Assembly: GCF_015207245.1 (NCBI RefSeq)
Contig: NZ_JADEXF010000154.1
Location: 1 to 7,301 of the forward strand
Direction of reading: 5' to 3'
Origin: Nostoc cf. edaphicum LEGE 07299
GTDB lineage: Bacteria; Cyanobacteriota; Cyanobacteriia; Cyanobacteriales; Nostocaceae
Length of the DNA stretch: 7,301 bases
The first letter of the stretch is position 1. Every line of letters starts with the position of its first letter. The translations under genes were made by a program, and so were the position numbers. Below, one piece after another: positions 1 to 6,498 of the stretch. A model generated the notes under the pieces. That model was not told where the DNA came from. It did not search any database and was given only the letters and a program-made list of their open reading frames with translations.

Positions 1-2
1 CA

Positions 3-27
3 GATAGTTTATCGACATTGAACTATC
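3..27. repeat. Inverted repeat in the leader upstream of mnmG
   Basis: Arms GATAGTT (3-9) and AACTATC (21-27) are perfectly complementary around an 11-base loop. No T-run follows directly, so it is not a textbook terminator for an upstream gene. It could be an operator, an mRNA hairpin, or the tail of a neighbouring gene's 3' region. The arms are seen directly; any role is inference. Confidence 0.5.
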
Positions 28-61
28 GTTTAATCCAAATTAAAGAAAATATCTAATACAT

Positions 62-88
62 CCCAGTTACAAATTAATTTGTGCTGGG
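62..88. repeat. Near-perfect 27-base palindrome upstream of mnmG
   Basis: The centre is a perfect 14-base palindrome, ACAAATTAATTTGT (69-82). It is flanked by CCCAG (62-66) and CTGGG (84-88), which also pair. Only TT (67-68) against G (83) interrupts the symmetry. Twelve base pairs with no unpaired loop fit a dyad operator for a dimeric regulator better than an RNA hairpin, although a cruciform or stem is possible. It lies 219 bases before the chosen mnmG start. No regulator is identified. Confidence 0.55.
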
Positions 89-129
89 TTAACGCTCTGA
101 ACAATAGCTGCGATCAAAAAACTGGAATG

Positions 130-159
130 TTGTCACAAATTTTAAAAAGATGAGATTTT
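130..159 (+). promoter_or_regulatory. Weak candidate promoter for mnmG
   Basis: TTGTCA (130-135) resembles a -35 box (TTGACA, five of six). After 18 bases comes GATTTT (154-159), a poor -10 match (three of six) preceded by TG at 151-152 as in extended -10 promoters. It would leave a leader of roughly 140 bases before the ATG at 307. AT-rich DNA yields such matches easily, so this is only a suggestion. Confidence 0.2.
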
Positions 160-306
160 TCACTTACTACTAAACTTAAAAAAGGGAACCTTGCTTTTAA
201 TTGAGTACTAGTAAGTTTGATAACTTTTTTATCAGAAAGTTACATCCATGAAACCACTGGAACAGTTAAAATTGAAAAGAACTCTAAGCTTGCCGATCCT
301 GTAAGT

Positions 307-2229
307 ATGACCATGCACAATTCCGTTGAATTCCAAGACGCTTTTGATGTCATAGTCGTCGGTGCAGGTCACTCCGGTTGCGAAGCAGCTCTCGCCTCTG
401 CACGCCTCGGTTGTCGTACCCTGTTATTGACGCTCAATTTGGATAAAATCGCTTGGCAACCTTGTAACCCAGCAGTGGGTGGCCCGGCGAAATCCCAATT
501 GACCCATGAGGTAGACGCACTCGGCGGGGAAATTGGTAAAGTAGCAGACCGCACCTATCTGCAAAAACGTATCCTCAACTCTTCACGGGGGCCTGCTGTT
601 TGGGCATTACGCGCCCAGACTGATAAGCGCGAATATGCAGCGGTGATGAAAAATATTGTCGAGAATCAAGAAAACTTGACAATCCGCGAAAGTATGGCAA
701 CAGATTTGGTGCTGGGTGCTAACGGCGAAGTCATCGGTGTTGAAACTTATTTTGGTGTAGGGTTCCAATGTAAAGCAGTCATCTTGACAACCGGCACCTT
801 CTTGGGAGGCAAAATTTGGGTTGGTAACAAATCAATGCCAGCCGGACGTGCTGGAGAATTTGCGGCTGAAGGATTGACACAAACCCTCAATCGCCTGGGA
901 TTTGAAACCGGCAGACTTAAAACTGGAACTCCAGCACGGGTAGACAAGCGATCAGTAGATTACAGTAAAATGCTCATCCAGCCAGGAGATGAAGATGTGC
1001 GCTGGTTTAGCTTTGACCCAGATGTGTGGGTAGAACGGGAACAGATGCCTTGCTACATCACTCGCACAACCCCCGAAACCCATCGCCTGATTCAAGAAAA
1101 TTTACACCTGTCACCAGTTTATGGTGGTTGGGTGGAAGCCAAAGGGCCGCGCTATTGTCCCAGTATTGAAGATAAGATTGTCCGCTTTGCCGATAAAGAA
1201 AGCCATCAAATCTTTATTGAACCGGAAGGAAGGGATATACCCGAACTTTATATTCAAGGGTTTTCTACAGGGTTGCCAGAAAATTTGCAACTGCAAATGT
1301 TGCGAACTCTCCCCGGTTTGGAAAAATGTGTGATGCTGCGTCCCGCTTATGCAGTGGAATATGACTATTTACCAGCAACTCAGTGTTACCCCACACTGAT
1401 GACCAAAAAGATTGCCGGACTGTTTTGTGCTGGGCAGATTAACGGCACCACAGGTTATGAAGAAGCTGCTGCTCAAGGGCTGGTGGCGGGAATTAATGCC
1501 GCTCGATTTGTTCGCTCTCAAGAAATGATTGTCTTTGCCCGCGAGCAAAGTTACATTGGGACACTAGTTGATGACCTGTGTACAAAAGACCTACGGGAAC
1601 CTTACCGGATGCTCACCAGCAGGTCAGAGTACCGATTGCTATTGCGTTCTGACAATGCCGACCAACGCCTGACACCCTTGGGAAGGGAGATTGGTTTAAT
1701 TGACGATCGCCGCTGGGATATGTTTACCAAAAAACAGGGTAATATCACCACAGAAAAGCAAAGATTGCAAACCACACGAGTTAAAGAACATGATGAAATT
1801 GGAATAGCGATCGCATCTGATACCCAACAAGCAATTAAAGGTTCGATTACCCTCAACGACTTGTTGCGGCGTCCAGGATTACATTACGTTGATCTCGACA
1901 GGTTCGGACTGGGAAACCCCAACCTCAACCGGGCCGAGAAAGAAGGCGCAGAAATTGACATCAAGTATTCTGGCTATCTTGCTAGGCAACAAAATCAAAT
2001 TGACCAAATTGCCCGCCAAGCTCATCGCCAGTTACCTGGGGATTTAGACTACACAACAATTGATACTCTTTCTAAAGAGGCACGGGAAAAGCTGACTCAC
2101 ATAAAACCACTCACTCTTGGTCAAGCTGCACGTATAGGTGGTGTAAACCCAGCCGATATTAACGCCTTATTATTATATCTAGAATTGCGTAGAACCAAGA
2201 GCCAATCAGAGTTTCCAGCGTTAGCTTAA
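307..2229 (+). CDS. mnmG: tRNA uridine-5-carboxymethylaminomethyl(34) synthesis enzyme MnmG (GidA)
   Basis: MnmG is the FAD-dependent partner of the GTPase MnmE. Together they add the (carboxymethyl)aminomethyl group to C5 of wobble uridine 34 in tRNAs reading NNA/NNG codons, in the cytoplasm. The 640-residue product has the family's usual length. An N-terminal Rossmann FAD motif, [10 protein letters not shown], covers residues 19-28. [10 protein letters not shown] starts at Cys53, and the GidA signature GPRYCPSIE starts at Gly280 (Cys284). These two cysteines correspond to the conserved pair of the E. coli enzyme. The second GidA signature, [17 protein letters not shown], starts at Ala375. 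The C-terminal helical region with [14 protein letters not shown] (from about residue 605) matches the part known to contact MnmE and tRNA. The frame is open from a TTG at 217, but family similarity begins near MHNSVEFQD, so ATG 307 (MTMHNS) or ATG 313 is preferred. Neither has a clear Shine-Dalgarno. mnmE is not in the window. Confidence 0.97.
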   Translation: MTMHNSVEFQDAFDVIVVGAGHSGCEAALASARLGCRTLLLTLNLDKIAWQPCNPAVGGPAKSQLTHEVDALGGEIGKVADRTYLQKRILNSSRGPAVWALRAQTDKREYAAVMKNIVENQENLTIRESMATDLVLGANGEVIGVETYFGVGFQCKAVILTTGTFLGGKIWVGNKSMPAGRAGEFAAEGLTQTLNRLGFETGRLKTGTPARVDKRSVDYSKMLIQPGDEDVRWFSFDPDVWVEREQMPCYITRTTPETHRLIQENLHLSPVYGGWVEAKGPRYCPSIEDKIVRFADKESHQIFIEPEGRDIPELYIQGFSTGLPENLQLQMLRTLPGLEKCVMLRPAYAVEYDYLPATQCYPTLMTKKIAGLFCAGQINGTTGYEEAAAQGLVAGINAARFVRSQEMIVFAREQSYIGTLVDDLCTKDLREPYRMLTSRSEYRLLLRSDNADQRLTPLGREIGLIDDRRWDMFTKKQGNITTEKQRLQTTRVKEHDEIGIAIASDTQQAIKGSITLNDLLRRPGLHYVDLDRFGLGNPNLNRAEKEGAEIDIKYSGYLARQQNQIDQIARQAHRQLPGDLDYTTIDTLSKEAREKLTHIKPLTLGQAARIGGVNPADINALLLYLELRRTKSQSEFPALA

Positions 2230-2276
2230 CACAAGCTTGATAAAGACTGAGTATAGTAGTAGGGAGAGAGATTGGT

Positions 2277-2534
2277 ATGATAGATGACATAACTATTAGT
2301 AGTGGCATCATCAACAATCCTCAGATGAAGGTTGAGTTTAATACCAACACTCAATCAACTTATCTCAATTAGATGGGGGATTGGATGTTTCATTATTCAG
2401 GAGGCAGTGTTTCGACTACACTCAACAACCACGCAGGATTAACCCACGCACAACTGCATAGGATTGGCGCAAGACCGGAGATAAAGCGGCTCCAAGCTTT
2501 GTATCTCGTTCAACACGTCTTAATACAATTCTGA
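2277..2534 (+). pseudogene. Possible small gene interrupted by an in-frame TAG
   Basis: ATG 2277 follows a purine-rich Shine-Dalgarno-like stretch (GGGAGAGAG, 2262-2270) and opens 31 codons, MIDDITISSGIINN onward, ending at TAG 2370-2372. Without a frame change the next codon is another ATG (2373), giving MGDWMFHYSGGSV and so on to TGA at 2532, 53 further residues. The second part reads like real protein, with GLTHAQLHRIGARPEIKRLQ predicted as an amphipathic helix. I recognise no family. It could be a short gene broken by one point mutation, two small overlapping peptides, or chance. A read-through stop is conceivable but unsupported. Confidence 0.3.
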
Positions 2535-2623
2535 TTTTTAAACCGGGTAATTACTTAAAGCTGAAGTTTTTATTCATACTTATTTCCTCCAGTAAGAACT
2601 GCCCTCTACCTGCTACCTCCTTT

Positions 2624-2629
2624 TATAAT
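2624..2629 (+). promoter_or_regulatory. Isolated TATAAT, possible -10 box
   Basis: A perfect -10 consensus hexamer lies 180 bases before the chosen start of the downstream membrane-protein gene. No -35-like hexamer stands 16-18 bases upstream (that area is CCCTCTACC) and there is no extended TGn. It is the best promoter element in this gap, but weak on its own. Confidence 0.2.
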
Positions 2630-2682
2630 CCTAATTTCCAGGCAGTCTCAATGAAATAAGTTTCACCACCAAGTATGAAAGA

Positions 2683-2696
2683 GGGACTGGGGACTG
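2683..2696. repeat. Tandem heptamer GGGACTG x2
   Basis: Two adjacent perfect copies of GGGACTG, followed by a decayed ACTGGGAG at 2699-2706. The seven-base period matches that of the nearby ACTCAGC array, so both probably belong to the short tandemly repeated repetitive (STRR) class of filamentous cyanobacteria. Confidence 0.6.
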
Positions 2697-2718
2697 TAAA
2701 CTGGGAGCTAGTATTTTT

Positions 2719-2756
2719 ACTCAGCACTCAGCACTCAGCACTCAGCACTCAGCACT
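2719..2756. repeat. STRR-type heptamer array, ACTCAGC x5
   Basis: Five perfect tandem copies of ACTCAGC (2719-2753) plus a partial ACT. This is a well-known cyanobacterial heptamer repeat class, normally intergenic and variable in copy number. No frame of this strand contains a stop within the array, so it can look coding (LSTQHSA repeated). That artificially lengthens the downstream gene. A lone relic of the same unit lies reversed at 6425-6434. Confidence 0.92.
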
Positions 2757-2809
2757 TTCAAGCCAGTAGGGGTGGCGTTTCCTCGTCCAAGCAACAACCC
2801 AGAACGTCT

Positions 2810-4159
2810 ATGTTACAAGAAGCTAGCACCCGTCTCATAGTACCAGAACCATCAGAAGACTTAATCACCAACGAGCCTTGGTCGATAGAAAACTATGCTG
2901 ATGGTCTAATGGATGAACTCTTTGCCGATATCGACTGCATTCTGGATGCTAGTGGTAATCTACCTTCTCAAACTGTTAAACACAGTAGTCAGAACAGATC
3001 GAGCCACTCTGTTGCTGGAGTTTCCGCCCAAGCTCAACGCCAATCGCCTCCAGAATACGTGCCTCTGCAAACAGTTACGATACCACAGATTACTTTGAAC
3101 CAAGGAGTACAGTCAGTTGCTCGAGATAACCACAAGCAATTGAGTACCGTTGTATTTGACACCTCTACTGTTAAATCAGTTAGTAGAAAGCGTCAAAAAA
3201 CTAGTTCGGTTTTGGGCAAACTGCTGATTGTCGGAACAACTTTAGGCGTGGCGATCGCTAGTACGATCTACTTGGTGCAGTCTGGAGTCGTATATCTTTT
3301 AAATAACAAATTGCCTGAGTCAGCGCTTCTATTGCCGCAATCGCAGTCACGCTTGCCCGCAAAAACAGAAATAGAGGCAGAGTTAGTTGACTATATGCTC
3401 CAAGCGCTGGCTGTTATAGACAAGCAAGGAGCAAAGAGCAATCAAAAATCTTTCAATCCAGGATTCTCCAGTCAGGCAAATACTAACCAAATAGCCCTTG
3501 GTCGTGAGCAAGCAACTGGTAATCTACCAGCACTTCCACTTCTAGCTAATAATACACCACCAGCCCCCAATCGTTCTGGAAGCGTTGTTGAGCGGATCTA
3601 TGTCCCCGTTTATCAAGCGCCGTCACCAATGCGCTACGCCCTTCCAGCCATTCCGGGGACTCCTACACTTTTACCACAAGTTGCCAGTGCGTTCCGGGTA
3701 TCTCAACCTAATGTTGTGAAAACTGCCCTGAATACAGTGCGACAAGCTGCCAAGCCTGTAACTGTCAATATGTTAGCTGCGGCTGTACGAGCTGAACTCA
3801 AACCGGTGGCAGCAAAAACTGCACCCATTAGCGTGCGCCAAACACCCAAACCTCTGCCTGCATTACCAGTAGTTCCATTGCGTGCTGCACTCGCACCAGA
3901 GTCAGAACCAACTATTACCCAGGAACAAGTATATCCGGCAACTGCGATCGCATCTGCTCCGAGTAATACCTTAGAGGGATTGCTAGAGTTGGGCAACAAA
4001 TCTGCCGCTTTGTTTAAAATCGATGGCGTGACTCGCCGCATCAATATGGGTGAAAGTATCGGCTCCAGCGGTTGGACACTAGTAGATGTCAGTAATGGCG
4101 AAGCAGTCATCCGACGTAATGGCGAAGTGCGATCGATTTATGCAGGACAGAAACTATAA
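2810..4159 (+). CDS. Single-pass membrane protein with C-terminal GspC/PilP-like domain, function unknown
   Basis: A 449-residue product. Residues 1-130 are hydrophilic with an acidic, conserved-looking patch (NYADGLMDELFADID, about 28-42). A basic stretch SRKRQK then precedes one membrane helix (about 138-156), suggesting cytoplasmic N and periplasmic C termini. Residues about 200-385 are a Pro/Ala-rich linker, plausibly spanning the periplasm. The last 63 residues (387-449; key features KIDGVTRRINMGESIG, GWTLVDV, EAVIRRNGEVRSIYAGQ) look like the small beta domain of type II secretion GspC or pilus PilP, which passes signals between inner- and outer-membrane parts. That relation is judged by eye. 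The frame is open from ATG 2675, but this would translate the heptamer array, so ATG 2810 (MLQEASTRL), the first in-frame ATG past the array, is preferred. It has no clear Shine-Dalgarno. No other pilus or secretion gene is nearby. Confidence 0.8.
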   Translation: MLQEASTRLIVPEPSEDLITNEPWSIENYADGLMDELFADIDCILDASGNLPSQTVKHSSQNRSSHSVAGVSAQAQRQSPPEYVPLQTVTIPQITLNQGVQSVARDNHKQLSTVVFDTSTVKSVSRKRQKTSSVLGKLLIVGTTLGVAIASTIYLVQSGVVYLLNNKLPESALLLPQSQSRLPAKTEIEAELVDYMLQALAVIDKQGAKSNQKSFNPGFSSQANTNQIALGREQATGNLPALPLLANNTPPAPNRSGSVVERIYVPVYQAPSPMRYALPAIPGTPTLLPQVASAFRVSQPNVVKTALNTVRQAAKPVTVNMLAAAVRAELKPVAAKTAPISVRQTPKPLPALPVVPLRAALAPESEPTITQEQVYPATAIASAPSNTLEGLLELGNKSAALFKIDGVTRRINMGESIGSSGWTLVDVSNGEAVIRRNGEVRSIYAGQKL

Positions 4160-4187
4160 ATTTTTTAACCCACTAGCTGGTTGAGGA

Positions 4188-4206
4188 GAGTTTAAAGATT
4201 AAACTC
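4188..4206. terminator. Hairpin between convergent genes, possible weak terminator
   Basis: GAGTTTAA (4188-4195) and TTAAACTC (4199-4206) pair perfectly over eight bases around loop AGA. The stem is AT-rich and lacks a downstream T-run on either strand. Its place 29 bases past the plus-strand stop, between converging genes, suggests a 3'-end role, but it does not meet the usual terminator pattern. Confidence 0.3.
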
Positions 4207-4253
4207 ATCTATCACCATTAACAGTACTGCGACCAGAATAATTGATTGAAAGA

Positions 4254-4270
4254 ATTTGATCGTATCAAAT
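4254..4270. repeat. Second small hairpin in the convergent gap
   Basis: ATTTGAT (4254-4260) and ATCAAAT (4264-4270) form a seven-base stem around loop CGT. It may act with the hairpin at 4188-4206 to shape both 3' ends. No T-run follows. Confidence 0.35.
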
Positions 4271-4336
4271 AGTTCTCTGTCTCTATCTGCACTGTTAGGA
4301 TTGCCTGTTGATATGTAGTCTAGCTAATGCGATCGC

Positions 4337-4957
4337 TTAATAAATAGTTCGCCAAGCTTTTACCGTCCCTTTACCAATTTCGCTATCAACAGTTTGACCT
4401 CCTTCCAAGACTAGTCTGATATCTAAGTTCTCATCTGGAGCATTTTTCAAAGCAGCGGCTAATTCTTGACTGACAGCAAATGTGCCATTTGAACCGTCTA
4501 ATTGAAAAACTTTTTCTCTGACCTTGAGCAAAAGCTTATCGACTTTTTTAGTCGTGACAAATCTAAAATAGTCAGGTCTAGTATACACACGACCTGCGGT
4601 GTAGAAAGAAGACGTTGCTTGACCCGAATTTACTGTTACGAGTACTCGAATGCTCGAAGGAGTCCACAAACTAATAACTTGCTTTGAACCCTCACGGTAC
4701 AAATAGCCACCTAAAGAATTGCGATCGAAAACTCCAAGAAACTCCCCTTCAAAGGGGTCAACAATTCTTACGGCTTTCGACCAAGGCACATCCATATCGG
4801 GGGACAGTCCAGCCGATTTGACCATTGGCAAATCCCTTGATGCTTGAGCAAGAATAGCTATTTCTTGAACAGTAGAAGCAGCACAAACTTGAGGAAAAAT
4901 TACAGCCAAGCTAGCCCCAAAAAGAAGAACTGGAATCGTTTGCAGTAACTTAATCAT
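4337..4957 (-). CDS. Exported protein of unknown function, downstream of miaB
   Basis: A 206-residue protein that I do not recognise. Residues 1-27 form a clear Sec-type signal peptide: a Lys at position 3, a hydrophobic core (PVLLFGASLAVIF), then QVCAAS with likely cleavage after Ala26 or Ala27. The only cysteine lies in the signal and does not fit a lipobox, so the mature protein would be cysteine-free and soluble in the periplasm or outside. The mature part has alternating polar and hydrophobic segments (GEFLGVFDRNSLGGYLY, VISLWTPSSIRVLVTV, YFRFVTT, KLLLKVREKVFQL) that suggest mainly beta structure. The C-terminal third (DENLDIRLVLEGGQTVDSEI) looks like another beta unit. It starts 28 bases after miaB ends, on the same strand, so co-transcription is likely. 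No strong Shine-Dalgarno precedes the ATG. HIP1 directly follows the stop codon. Confidence 0.85.
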   Translation of the reverse strand: MIKLLQTIPVLLFGASLAVIFPQVCAASTVQEIAILAQASRDLPMVKSAGLSPDMDVPWSKAVRIVDPFEGEFLGVFDRNSLGGYLYREGSKQVISLWTPSSIRVLVTVNSGQATSSFYTAGRVYTRPDYFRFVTTKKVDKLLLKVREKVFQLDGSNGTFAVSQELAAALKNAPDENLDIRLVLEGGQTVDSEIGKGTVKAWRTIY

Positions 4958-4985
4958 AAGTCAGGATATAATCTTCAAATGCTTC

Positions 4986-6350
4986 TTAGTGCAAAACAGT
5001 TTGCCTCACTTCAACTGGTTCACCTGTCAAACTAAAAGGACGAACTTCGGTAATTTTTACCTTCACTAACTGCCCTTTGAGTTCTTTGATGTCACCACTA
5101 AAAAAGGTCAAACGATTACCGCCAGTGCGTCCCATTACCTGGGTTGGATCTTTAGGATTTTGGTCTTCTACTAAAACTTCTTCAATGCGTCCAAAGTAAC
5201 GTTGCGATCGCTCTGCTACTTTCAAGTTTCCCAGATGATTAAGCCGTTGCAAGCGATCGCTTTTAATTTCTTCACTCAGCTGATTGTCCCACAAAGCGGC
5301 TGGTGTCCCTGGACGCGGCGAATATGCTGCTGTATTCAACATATCAAAGCCAATATCTTCTACCAGTTTCAGGGTATTTTCAAACTGTGCTTCTGTTTCC
5401 CCAGGAAAACCGACTATTACATCGGCACTAATGGAGGCATCTGGCATATACCGCCGAATGGTATCGATAATCCGGCGATATTTCTCATGAGTATAACCTC
5501 GCGCCATCGCCTTTAAAAGTTCATTATCCCCAGATTGAAAGGGAATGTGGAAGTGTTCGCACACTTTGGGTAACTCAGCACAAGCTTGAATTAATCTCTC
5601 GGTAAAATAACGGGGGTGACTAGTAGCAAATCTTAGCCTTTCAATTCCCGGCACATCATGGACGTAATACAGCAAATCTGTAAAGTTGTGCAGATGCCGA
5701 CCTTCTGGTGTCACTCCAGGTAAATCTCTGCCATAAGCATCAATATTTTGACCGAGTAGAGTAATTTCTTTGTAACCTTGCCGTCCTAATTCTTCCATTT
5801 CAGCCCGGATAGCTGACGGCGTGCGAGATTGTTCGACACCACGCACATTTGGAACTACGCAATAGGTGCAGCGCTCGTTACAGCCGTAAATCACATTCAC
5901 CCAAGCGGTCACTGTACTATCTCGTCGCGGCTGGGTGATATCTTCAATAATGTGAACTGCCTCCGTTGCGACAACTTGGTTGCCTTCAAATACTGACTCC
6001 AACAAATCTTTCAGACGGTTGGCGTGTTGTGGCCCCATTACCAAGTCTAATTCTGGGACTCGCCGCAACAGTGCTTCTCCTTCTTGCTGGGCAACACAAC
6101 CAGCAACGATGAGGGTTAAATCAGGCTGCTCATGTTTACGCTTTGCTTGTCTGCCAAGATAGGAATATACCTTTTGTTCAGCGTTATCCCTAATTGTACA
6201 GGTATTGTAGAGAATCACATCTGCATGATTCGGATCTTCACACCACTCAAAGCCCATGTCTTCCAAAACGCCAGCCATGCGCTCTGAGTCAGCTTTATTC
6301 ATCTGACAACCGAAAGTAGTAATGTGATATTGGCGTTTAGAAGTGGTCAT
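4986..6350 (-). CDS. miaB: tRNA-2-methylthio-N6-dimethylallyladenosine synthase MiaB
   Basis: MiaB is a cytoplasmic radical-SAM enzyme with two iron-sulfur clusters. It converts i6A37 to ms2i6A37 next to the anticodon of tRNAs reading codons that begin with U. All three parts are visible in the 454-residue product. The N-terminal MTTase domain has its three cluster cysteines at 15 ([15 protein letters not shown]), 51 ([13 protein letters not shown]) and 85 ([10 protein letters not shown]). The radical-SAM core carries CNERCTYC (Cys157, 161, 164). A C-terminal TRAM domain spans about 384-454. The DSERM and NTCTIRD forms, with no extra N-terminal domain, fit MiaB rather than RimO or MtaB. The frame extends two codons up to a TTG at 6356, but ATG 6350 ([18 protein letters not shown]) is the natural start; no strong Shine-Dalgarno is seen. 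It contains two HIP1 sites. A gene for the isopentenyl donor step, miaA, is not in the window. Confidence 0.97.
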   Translation of the reverse strand: MTTSKRQYHITTFGCQMNKADSERMAGVLEDMGFEWCEDPNHADVILYNTCTIRDNAEQKVYSYLGRQAKRKHEQPDLTLIVAGCVAQQEGEALLRRVPELDLVMGPQHANRLKDLLESVFEGNQVVATEAVHIIEDITQPRRDSTVTAWVNVIYGCNERCTYCVVPNVRGVEQSRTPSAIRAEMEELGRQGYKEITLLGQNIDAYGRDLPGVTPEGRHLHNFTDLLYYVHDVPGIERLRFATSHPRYFTERLIQACAELPKVCEHFHIPFQSGDNELLKAMARGYTHEKYRRIIDTIRRYMPDASISADVIVGFPGETEAQFENTLKLVEDIGFDMLNTAAYSPRPGTPAALWDNQLSEEIKSDRLQRLNHLGNLKVAERSQRYFGRIEEVLVEDQNPKDPTQVMGRTGGNRLTFFSGDIKELKGQLVKVKITEVRPFSLTGEPVEVRQTVLH

Positions 6351-6360
6351 GGGCAATTCT

Positions 6361-6371
6361 GCTGAATCAGC
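6361..6371. repeat. Small dyad just upstream of miaB
   Basis: GCTGAATCAGC is a five-base-arm dyad with one central base, ten bases ahead of the miaB ATG, in the position where a ribosome binding site would lie. It may be chance. Confidence 0.25.
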
Positions 6372-6395
6372 GTAATGTATGTCAGTTTTATTTCT

Positions 6396-6401
6396 ATTCT
6401 A
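6396..6401 (-). promoter_or_regulatory. Possible -10 box for miaB
   Basis: Reading the minus strand, TAGAAT matches the -10 consensus in five of six positions, 45 bases ahead of the miaB ATG. The hexamer 17 bases further upstream (CCTGAA) is a poor -35. If real, miaB and the exported-protein gene would have their own promoter rather than depend on the protease gene 148 bases upstream. Confidence 0.25.
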
Positions 6402-6424
6402 TAACGCTCTTAAGCTGCTTCAGG

Positions 6425-6434
6425 AGTGCTGAGT
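6425..6434 (-). repeat. Relic of the ACTCAGC heptamer repeat
   Basis: Read on the minus strand these ten bases are ACTCAGCACT, one and a half units of the array found at 2719-2756. This is a single short match between the protease gene and miaB. It may be the remnant or seed of an array, or chance. Confidence 0.35.
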
Positions 6435-6498
6435 ACCTTGGCTCAGATTCCTTTTGATATTTCCATATAAAAACCTCAAAAAGTTCAAGCTGCAAGCA

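Larger units (their letters stand above)
2230..2809. other. Repeat-rich intergenic region, no confident gene
   Basis: These 580 bases separate mnmG from the next gene. The first part holds the TAG-interrupted frame at 2277-2534. From about 2580 the DNA becomes low-complexity: a pyrimidine-rich stretch (2583-2624, with echoes of CTGCC/CTACC), a GGGACTG doublet (2683-2696) and the ACTCAGC array (2719-2753). This is the usual look of Nostocales intergenic DNA. No strong hairpin plus T-run terminator follows mnmG. Nothing resembling tRNA or another structured RNA gene was recognised. Confidence 0.7.
4160..4336. other. Convergent intergenic gap with two AT-rich hairpins
   Basis: This gap separates the 3' ends of two genes that face each other. 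It holds a T6 run at 4161-4166, hairpins at 4188-4206 and 4254-4270, and a HIP1 octamer at 4329-4336 abutting the minus-strand gene's stop codon. No hairpin is followed directly by a T-run on either strand, so no intrinsic terminator can be called firmly. Confidence 0.6.

Noticed and set aside
217..306. In-frame TTG start giving MnmG 30 extra residues
   Set aside because: There is no Shine-Dalgarno ahead of it, the extension lies outside the expected family N terminus, and FAD-motif spacing fits ATG 307 or 313.
1602..1856. Minus-strand frame inside mnmG, and similar ones at 369-554, 747-947 and 1111-1296
   Set aside because: All are antisense shadows of a strongly conserved gene, with no recognisable protein features.
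2547..2554. GTAATTAC palindrome as an NtcA nitrogen-control site
   Set aside because: NtcA sites need GTA-N8-TAC; here the half-sites are separated by only two bases.
2553..2573. ACTT/AAGT hairpin followed by TTTTTATT as an mnmG terminator
   Set aside because: The stem has only four base pairs and lies over 300 bases past the mnmG stop.
2719..2756. Tandem repeat as a possible CRISPR array
   Set aside because: The units are seven bases with no spacers, so it is an STRR-type tandem repeat.
3703..4110. Minus-strand 135-codon frame inside the membrane-protein gene
   Set aside because: It lies wholly antisense to a better gene. Its composition mirrors the Pro/Ala linker, and no motif or start signal was seen.
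5202..5516. Plus-strand frames inside miaB (also 5284-5490 and 5980-6162)
   Set aside because: They are antisense to the well-supported miaB and have no family resemblance.
6429..6446. CTGAG/CTCAG hairpin between the protease gene and miaB as a terminator
   Set aside because: It is a five-base stem with an eight-base loop and no T-run after it on either strand.
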